DNA of 64,000 nucleotides from Setophaga petechia (taxonomy: Eukaryota > Chordata > Aves > Passeriformes > Parulidae): NCBI GenBank assembly GCA_024362935.1, contig JANCRA010000006.1:31985924-32049923 (forward strand), read 5' to 3'. The translations under genes were made by a program, and so were the position numbers. Positions 56,877-64,000 of the stretch are shown here, one piece after another (positions within the stretch are counted from its first letter, which is position 1; each line of letters starts with the position of its first letter). The notes beneath the pieces are model-generated. The model worked only from the letters and a program-made list of their open reading frames with translations. It was not told the DNA's origin and ran no database searches.

Positions 56877-58366
56877 TGTTATGTTTGCCCAATTATCCCT
56901 TAAAAAAAAAAAAAACCCAAACAATATTTGAGATAGCAGCAATTTTAATTAAATAGTTTAGGAAATATATAAATAAGGGATAATTTGGTTCAAATAATAG
57001 CGCATAAGCAAAAGATAACTGCGGGGTACGGAATGCAGGGTTCTGGGACCCTTGCCACCTCACGTACAAGCTTGCCAAGTAAAAATTACCCCCTTATATG
57101 CTGTGATAAATAGGTATGATTCGTGCTGATAAAATTGAAACAATAATCAATATTGGTACAGTAATTATATTAATTATTATATTAATTGGGAATAATAAAA
57201 ATAGTTAAAAGTGGTAATGCCAAAGAAGAGAGGGAGAGGAGGGGCTCCACCCCCCCTCCCGGCAGATGTTCACAAGGACAGGACGAAAGAAGCTGAAGAT
57301 ACAGTTGCTAAAAATGAGCAGAAAGGAAGCAAAACCTGGTTGGGTCCCAGAAAATGCTAATTATAAGGGATTTATTGCCTTGATATGTAGATACAGTGAT
57401 ATGTTAGTTTTGGCTTATATTGTACTGGTTTGGTGCGCATGTGTAACCCAAAGGTGAATTAAAGGACACAGAGAAAGACTACGAAATCTTCATCAGACGA
57501 CCCCCAAAAGACTTGTGCGACCACCAGACTGAGTGGTGGCGCATGCGCGGTAAAGGTGGTGATGAGGGCGGAGATAGAAATATGACGAACCAAAAATAGG
57601 AGGAGATGGTATTAACCCATGACATATAAGGGGGTAATTTTTACTTGGCAAGCTTGTACGTGAGGTGGCAAGGGTCCCAGAACCCTGCACTCCGTACCCC
57701 ACGGTTATCTTTTGCTTATGCGCTATTATTTGAACCAAATTATCCCTTATTTATATATTTCCTAAACTATTTAATTAAAATTGCTGCTATCCCAAATATT
57801 GTTTGTTTTTCTTTTAAGGGATAATTGAGCAAACATAACATATGCCATGGGTTAATACCATCTCCTCCTATTTTTGGTTCGTCATATTTCTATCTCCGCC
57901 CTCATCACCACCTTTACCGTGCATGCGCCACCACTTGGTTTGGTGGTCGCACAAGTCTTTTGGGGGTCGTCTGATGAAGATTTCGTAGTCTTCCTCTGTG
58001 TCCTTTAATTCACCTTTGGGTTACACATGCGCACCAAGCCAGTACAATGTAAGCCAAGACTAACATATCACTATATCTACATATCAAGGCAATAAATCCC
58101 TTAGAATTAGCATTTTCTGGGACCCATCCAGGTTTTGCTTCCTTTCTGCTCATTTTTAGCAACTGTATCTTCAGCTTCTTTCCTCCTGTCCTTGTGAACA
58201 TCTGCCGGGAGGGGGGGGTGGAGCCCCTCCTCTCCCTCTCTTCTTTGGCATTACCACTTTTAACTATTTTTATTATTCCCAATTAATATAATAATTAATA
58301 TAATTACTGTACCAATATTGATTATTGTTTCAATTTTATCAGCACGAATCATACCTATTTATCACA
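56877..58366 (-). repeat. Solo LTR (outer), split by an inverted copy of itself
   Basis: The minus strand starts TGTGATAAATAGG at 58366, runs to 57841 and resumes at 57101, ending AAACATAACA at 56877; about 746 bp without the insert. The insert is an LTR of the same family in the other orientation. An outer target duplication is not clear. Confidence 0.85.
57102..57840 (+). repeat. Solo LTR (inner) with 5-bp target duplication
   Basis: TGTGATAAATAGG to AAACATAACA, 739 bp, flanked by TATGC at 57097-57101 and 57841-57845. It is nearly identical to the outer LTR read on the opposite strand. Confidence 0.9.
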
Positions 58367-58640
58367 TCCCTGTCACACTCCCAACGGCCCCAATCAATTC
58401 CTGTCACTACTAGAATGATCCCACTATGATCCCAGTCACTCCCAGTATGATACCATTTGCCCCCCAGTGTGGTTCCAGACACTCCCAGTACGAACCCAGA
58501 GTGGTTCCAGTTGTCCCCTCCTGCATGATCCTAGTTGCCCCAGTTATGGTCCCAGTACCCCCAACATGATTCCAGCATCTTCCCTTTGCTCCCAGTGTGT
58601 CTTCAGTTGGCTCCCAACATGGTCTGAGTAGCTCCCTGTG
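58367..58640. repeat. Degenerate minisatellite of CCAGT units (right)
   Basis: Continues the pattern of 56650-56876 (CCCAGTCACTCCCAGTATGA and variants). Confidence 0.65.
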
Positions 58641-58659
58641 CCTCCCAGTACCCAGTGGG

Positions 58660-59110
58660 GGTCAGTCAAGGATTACAGCTGTCCATGAAATCCATTGGGA
58701 GAAGCAGATTGGGGCGTTAGTGAACCCGTGGTGGCCCAGGTGGGCTTTGGGGTCTCTTGAGGGCATTGCTTCACAGACCTCCCAGTTAACCCCCAGTTTT
58801 CCCAGTGGACCACCACACTCCTTATTTGACCCCAACAAGCCTCCCAGTTGCCCCTAGTTTTCCACCCAGGCCAGATGTTGAATAGGACCAGCCCCAACAC
58901 GGAGCCCTGGGGAACCCAGCAGTGCCCAGCCCCAGCTGGCTGTGGCCCCATTCCCACTCCTCCTCGGCCTGGCCACCAGGCAGGCATTCCCAGCGAGAGG
59001 CACCTGTCCCAGCCGCGAGCTGCAGGTGCTCCAGGAGAGGCAGGGAGATGGAGGCACTGTCAAAGGCTTTGCTGAGCTGCAGGCAGACACACCCACACAT
59101 GTCCAACACC
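58660..59110 (-). mobile_element. CR1 LINE fragment (reverse transcriptase part)
   Basis: On the minus strand the RT block QLSKAFDS is followed after frame changes by a GSVLG-type and VLFNI-type region (plus-strand words CCTGGGGAACCCAGCAG and TGTTGAATAGGACC). This is the pattern of avian CR1 ORF2. Heavily degraded. Confidence 0.75.
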
Positions 59111-59209
59111 CACCGGGGTCACCTGGGCGCAGCAGGAGGTCAGGTGAGTCAGGTAGAACCTGCTTTTCCCAAGCCCTGGCTGTTCCCAATGCCCTGGCTT
59201 TCCTATCCA

Positions 59210-60060
59210 TGCCATGGGTGCTGAAGTCCCAGTCAGTGCCATGCTGCCAATGGGACACTGTTGTGCTGGCCATCAGTACCTGCTGTTCTTCAACTACTTC
59301 AGCAGTCAAGGGTCCTCTGAAATACCAAGCAAGGGATTCAGCTGTCTTAATTTCTTCTGTTTCCACAGCAGCTCTCCCAAAGCCCAATGGTGTTCTTTTG
59401 GGTCCTTGAAATACCTCTTCTGAGGTGATCTGTGCCAAGGATACACGGACCCTCTAGGCCAGCAACAATGGCATTTTTCTGCCACTCATGCCCAGTCAGG
59501 AGAACTTCAGCTTCCAGTATAGTCCCTGTTGGGATCTCCCTGTCATCCCAGAAACACAGGTGGATTCTGTCCCTGCATGATGGCATCAGGGTACATTGTG
59601 CACCCATGTCAACTAAAGCCTTGTGCTCCTGTGGCTCTGCTATGCCAGGCTATGGATCCACACAGTCCAACTGACCCCACTGTCCTTTTTCCAAACCTGG
59701 CTGGAGCCAGGGCCTCTCTAGCTCTGATTGTGGTACTTGTTGCTCACTTCTTGTAAATACGATCTGGAGGTCCCTTCCAAAGGGTCAGAAGTAACATCAG
59801 CCCTTCAATTCCACCTGAAGACTTGCCCAGAGGAAACTGAGTGGCATTTTTCCTTGAAGAGTTTTTGTGGTTGGTTAATTTTTCCTCTCAACTCACATAC
59901 CTGTGCTGCCAAGGCAGAGGTGGGTTTTCCATCCCATTTCCGTATGTCTTCACCATGGTCAGGCAAGTAAAACCACAGGTTACCTCGTGGTGTGCCCCTC
60001 TCTCTTGAGCAGGGGGCACTTGCCCCCTAGAGAGTCCAGTCTATGCTAATGGAGCATAGG
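59210..60060 (-). pseudogene. ERV-L protease/pol fragment
   Basis: Reads LEAEVLLTGHEWQKNAIV and GPCILGTDHLRRG, matching the ERV-D block at 34455-34730, with SLAWYFRGPLTAEVVEEQ beside it. No LTRs attached. Confidence 0.7.
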
Positions 60061-60299
60061 ACATTTCTTTCAGTTGCTGGAGGTCTTTTCCACAGACAAG
60101 ATGCAAGCCTATAGGGTGAAAAAGATATTTTCTTCATATTGTGAGAATTTGGTAACCAAATTATCAACTCCTTGTTCTCCTTTCCATGACATCACTGCCA
60201 ATGAGTTGGTATATGGTGATGGCACCTCAGTAGGAACTTCCATCACATGGTTTGTGTACACTGAACCTCATCTGGATCTACAGGGGACTCTAGGTCTGG

Positions 60300-60398
60300 A
60301 CACAGTCCTGTGCCATGCGCCCTGGATGATCCTGCCTGAGCAGGAAGGTTGAACCAGATGATCCACTTCCAACCAAACTGATTTTGTGATTCTGTGAA
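60300..60398 (+). mobile_element. CR1 LINE 3' end
   Basis: Reads AACCAGATGATCCACTTCCA to TGTGATTCTGTGAAAG, the standard avian CR1 terminus. Confidence 0.75.
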
Positions 60399-60543
60399 AG
60401 CAGGAGCAACTCACAGGTGATTATGGCGTACAGACAATTGGGGGAAAGAAAGATCTGCTAGTTACAAAGAGGAATGATAGCACAGGGAGCAGGACAGAGG
60501 GGTACGGAGAGGAGATACGGCACAGGGATGAATGATGGCACAG

Positions 60544-60783
60544 TGTTACTGTATTTTAGCTGGTTTGTGATACACAAACCAACCAGCCCCTGGTTTGACT
60601 GACAGGGGCCTCGCCCAGTCACATCTCTCCCAAGGCTGCAAGCGTTTCCTTGGCCAGGACCTGAAGGGGAGTAGAGTTCTGACCTTTGAAAGTATCCAGA
60701 TGGGATTTTTCAAATGCCCTATATAAGCAAGGGCTTGGGAAATAAAAGCTCTCTGTTGCCACATGAACATTGGAGTTGTTGCA
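60544..60783 (+). repeat. Short solo LTR-like element
   Basis: Starts TGTTACTG. CTATATAAG is at about 60720-60728 and AATAAA about 20 bases later. It ends near TTGTTGCA. Termini inferred. Confidence 0.55.
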
Positions 60784-60820
60784 GTTTGAATTTATTTTAT
60801 TGATTCCTTGTTAAGTGATT

Positions 60821-61300
60821 TGTTCTGTTGTACCCCCACGTTCTCTCCAAGCTGGTTTGCCCCTAGGTTTTATCCTCCCTCAAAGCTGTCCCTCATGCCA
60901 TTCCCCACCCCTTGCTCCAGCTCTTTCCCTGCCTGTCAAGGCAACCCAGCCCTTGATTCCCGAACCTCCCCTGCCACTTAAACCTCAGGCCAATCCCTGT
61001 CCTGCAACACCCCTTTGGAATTCCCCTGCTCCTCCAAGCCCCATTGGCCCATGTGAGCCATGCTCTCCACCCTCCTACCCCAGTTGGCCCGGGACACTCC
61101 ATGTAATCCCCTCACTCATCCCCTGAGGATTCTCTATTGGTTAGCTGTTTGTATCCACCCCTGACTTGTATCTGTACAAAACCCCTCGCACAGAGGAGCT
61201 AGGGGCTCTTCTGCCTGCTCCTTTCATAGGGAATAAACTGTTCCTTGTGGAACCTCAAGATGGAAAGCCTCCTCCTTGCTGTTCTGCCTGCTCAATGGCA
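60821..61300 (+). repeat. Probable LTR fragment
   Basis: Starts TGTTCTGTTG. It has a promoter-like CTGTACAAAACCC and, 60 bases later, AATAAA at 61232-61237, with a U5-like C/T-rich continuation. The 3' limit is uncertain. Confidence 0.45.
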
Positions 61301-61762
61301 TGGCTTGTGTCTGGCACCTTAGAGCAAGTGGCTCTAAAGGTTCTGCCTCTGGTAAATCCCCATACCGAGGCAGTTCCCTGCTCCTGGCGTGGCACTGGAG
61401 CTCTAACAGCCAGCCCGAGTTCTGGCAGCCACTTCAGGGGTGAGTGGTCCTTGTCTCCTGCCAGCTTCCCCAGCCCCGCACCTGACACTCACAGCACAGG
61501 GAACAGGACAGAGCAACAGAGAATAAAGCAGAAAGAGGCACATGAGATAAACCAGGAAGAAGGCTCCCCACTGGACTCCATAAAATTACATCACAGAACC
61601 GATCTAATTGCCTTCCATGGCGGAAGAGTTCCTGGATGGATGAGGGGAGTGGAAGGATTCAGTAGGTGGGCTGAGGGAGAGGTGGGCAGGGAGGAACCTC
61701 ACCTGTTCTGCCACATCCCACAGGGCTGAAAGAACAAAAACCAGCTGAGAGCAGAGCAACAC

Positions 61763-62349
61763 TGTTATAGATACATATTATAATATTAGCGTTTTGCAAA
61801 TATTAAAATGGATTTTATATGTGTGATGTTAAAGTAACTTTGTTCTAAAGATATTGTTTGTATTTCTAGTGTCAATTAAGCTTAGAAACACTAGTGAAAT
61901 AGCTATGCTTGTGTTGAAATGCCTGCTTGGATGGAATAACATCCAATAAACACAGGATGAGGATACTTGCTACAGATATGACAAGTATCAGCACTCACCA
62001 TCTGAAGAAAGCATGGACCAAGGCCCAAACTGGAAGTGATTAGGAGAAGGAGCCAAAATCACAGCCAAGAAACACACATGCTCTAAAAAGGTGGACCAAA
62101 GGAGGGGCCATGTAGTTCCTGGAAAATGTAAACTAGTTTATAGATATACATAAGAGTCTATGAATATGCAACAGGCTGATGTAAAGGAAAAGGTATTTAG
62201 GGGTTTCCCTGAAGGTGACAGTGTGGTCGTGGCTGAGTGCCAAGATGCACCTGGCTGTAATAACCTTTGATTTATGGTCCTTGTCTCCGATTGTCCTTTA
62301 TTAAACTTTTAAAATTTTCACAGGAGAGTGAACGTGTTTTTCACAAACA
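61763..62349 (+). repeat. Solo LTR (about 587 bp)
   Basis: TGTTATAGATAC to CACAAACA, AT-rich, with TATTAAAC near the 3' part as a possible polyadenylation region. No clear target duplication. Confidence 0.6.
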
Positions 62350-63114
62350 GTCATAGTTCTGTTTCCTTTAAACTCAAACCTGGAGAAAACTCCATCCATC
62401 CCTTCAGGGACACAAATTAGGTTTCACCTCCCAAACCCCAAATATTCTGAGGTGAGGTGATTGTGCCAGACCAGGATATTTTTTTGTTTGATCTCCAGAG
62501 GCCCTTCCAATCCCAACTATTCTTTCACTGTTCAAAACACAGGCAAGAGCCTCAGCAACCACTTCTTGGGTAGTTTTCCTAAGCTTCTAAAGTTTCTGGA
62601 TACTTTTCCTTTGCCATTTCAGAATCTTCACTAAAGGAAAAATGAGGTGTCGGGACCTGCTGGACGTCCCCAGATTCCCTCCCCAAACCCTGCAGCAGCA
62701 GGGAGAGCCTGTCATGTCTGAGTGAAAATATTTTCTTTTTCATTAAAAAACATATGAAAAATACTACTTTTATCTCTAAACCCTTTAGGTCTTGCCTGCC
62801 ACATGTCATATCACTTCAGAACAGAGGATTTATAAACCTTAAAATCCTTGAGAAAAATAACATTCACAGTTTAATTTTATTTTGGTGCAGTCAGGACTGG
62901 TCTTGTAGGATTTGGTGATGTTCACTGGGAGTAGCCCAGCAAAGGAAAATGATGAGCAAGGGAAGGGTAAATTATGCACAAGTTAAAGTCTGGAGAGCGA
63001 AGTATCTGCCTTGCAGATTAATAAGTAGCATCATCATAATCTCTGAATTATAAAAGGTGAAACAATGACCTCTTGTGTGACACAGCCCAGACAACTTATG
63101 GAAAGCAAAACATT
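62350..63114. other. Non-coding stretch
   Basis: Nothing recognised between the solo LTR and the leucine-rich-repeat gene. Confidence 0.45.
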
Positions 63115-64000
63115 TTAAAGCAGCAAATCCATGGCCAGAGTCACATCCAATGCAGGCAGCTCGTTCCTGGCCAGGTGCAGCTCCTTCAGTTGTGTCAGGT
63201 TGTGGAAGAGCTCAGGGCCAAGGCTGGGCAGCCCTGCACTCTCCAGGTTCAGGCTGCGCAGGTGGCTCAGGTTCTTGAAGATGCCGGCAGGCAGGTGGCC
63301 CATCCCGCCGCTGCTGCCAGCCAGCATCAGGCACTGCAGTGTGGAGACCCTGGGGAGCATCCTGATGGTTGGGGAAACACAAGAAGCTTCCCTCAAAAAG
63401 CCAGTAAGACCCCATTGGCTCCTTCCCCTGTTCCTATGTCTGTTCCTGTGTCACTGAGGAGCTCCCTCCCTATTCCCTGATTGGCCCTTATCTTTGTACT
63501 GCCCCGAGAGCAGGGTGACCCCAGGCCCTGGGGAGAGAGAAACCTGGACCCTCCATGTGTGTGTGCCTGGGACCCGAACATGTCACCGCGTGGCTGAATT
63601 AAACATCTGTGGATACCATCCTCAGGTCCTTCTTGCTTCTTTACCCTGGGCTTTCCTAGCAGCTATTCAGGCTGCAGCCCTGCAGCTGTGCCAGGTCACC
63701 AAAGGCATCGGCAGGGATGGGCGAGAGCGAGTTCTGTGACAGGCAGAGCGAGCGCAAGGCCCTGAGGCCTTGGAAGAGGCTCTGTGGGACCACGTGCATC
63801 CCCTGTGGCTGCTGCGCCTGCAGCTTCAGCTCACAGAGGCCGTGCAGGCAGCGGAAAGGCGGCAGCTGCCGCAGCTGTGGGCTCAGGCAGCGCAGCGCAT
63901 TGGCAGCAGCTCCAGCACGCCCAGGCTCACCTGCACCGGCTGCAATGCGGCCACGCTCACCTCCAGCAGTGGCTGCGGGCTGGGGAAAGCCGGCAAAGCC
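63115..64000 (-). pseudogene. Leucine-rich-repeat receptor pseudogene (Toll-like type), runs off the window
   Basis: On the minus strand, from 64000, LRR units read LFQGLRALRSLCLSQNSL and IPADAFGDLAQLQ. An earlier part fits only in another frame, so a one-base shift lies near 63900. The frame ends at TAG about 63664. After an inserted segment of about 300 bases, further LRR units follow at 63365-63115 (LPAGIFKNLSHLRSLNLESA, LPSLGPELFHNLTQLKELHL). The xxLxxLxxLxLxxN pattern and F-x-x-L spacing are those of Toll-like receptor ectodomains; TLR21 is one avian candidate, but I could not decide. No TIR or membrane part is in the window. Confidence 0.65.
63366..63664 (+). repeat. Insertion in the LRR gene, LTR-like
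   Basis: Separates two LRR blocks of one gene. Starts near TGGTTGGGGAAACAC and contains ATTAAACATCTGTGG, an R/U5-like end, near 63600. Boundaries inferred from loss of LRR coding. Confidence 0.45.

Noticed and set aside
61166..61729. A 187-codon ORF as a gene
   Set aside because: It runs across an LTR-like polyadenylation region and has no recognisable domain.

Overview
This window is from a bird genome, most likely a songbird. The evidence is host-type splice structure, a CENP-A gene, avian-type MROH heat-repeat exons, an avian family-14-like olfactory receptor pseudogene, CR1 LINE pieces, a tRNA-Ile-headed SINE with a CR1-like tail (a type known from passerines) and very many endogenous retroviruses (ERVs). 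No bacterial features, CRISPR arrays or bona fide tRNA/rRNA genes were seen.

Layout: 1-9050 holds ERV-A, a minus-strand, nearly intact and very young provirus; its two LTRs are identical over the 593 bases visible. 9051-13167 is host sequence with four exons of an MROH-family gene cut off by an LTR. 13168-22970 is an older minus-strand retroviral 3' end (ERV-B) whose LTR is split by ERV-C (13259-21706, plus strand), a gammaretrovirus-like provirus carrying about fifteen in-frame stops, all TAG or TGA. 24380-26802 is a class III or foamy-like env remnant with a 3' LTR. 28483-29404 is an olfactory receptor pseudogene. 30554-38360 is a minus-strand ERV-L-like provirus (ERV-D) with two younger solo LTRs inside it, followed by an ERV-L fragment on the other strand. 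39895-49530 is a tandem array with a monomer of about 187 bp, interrupted by ERV-E (40721-48488). ERV-E is gammaretrovirus-like and has a cysteine-rich non-Env ORF where env should lie. 53394-56364 is CENPA (minus strand, four exons) with a recognisable cell-cycle promoter. 56877-58366 is one LTR inserted in reverse orientation into another LTR of the same family. 58660-64000 holds LINE, ERV-L and LTR fragments and a broken leucine-rich-repeat receptor gene that runs off the window.

The most interesting items are the accessory-type ORF of ERV-E (47025-47837), the stop-codon pattern of ERV-C, which looks like G-to-A DNA editing at tryptophan codons rather than slow decay, an immunoglobulin-V-like segment at the start of the ERV-C Env, and the extreme youth and mixed ancestry of ERV-A. 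Family names rest on motifs read by eye; no database search was possible.
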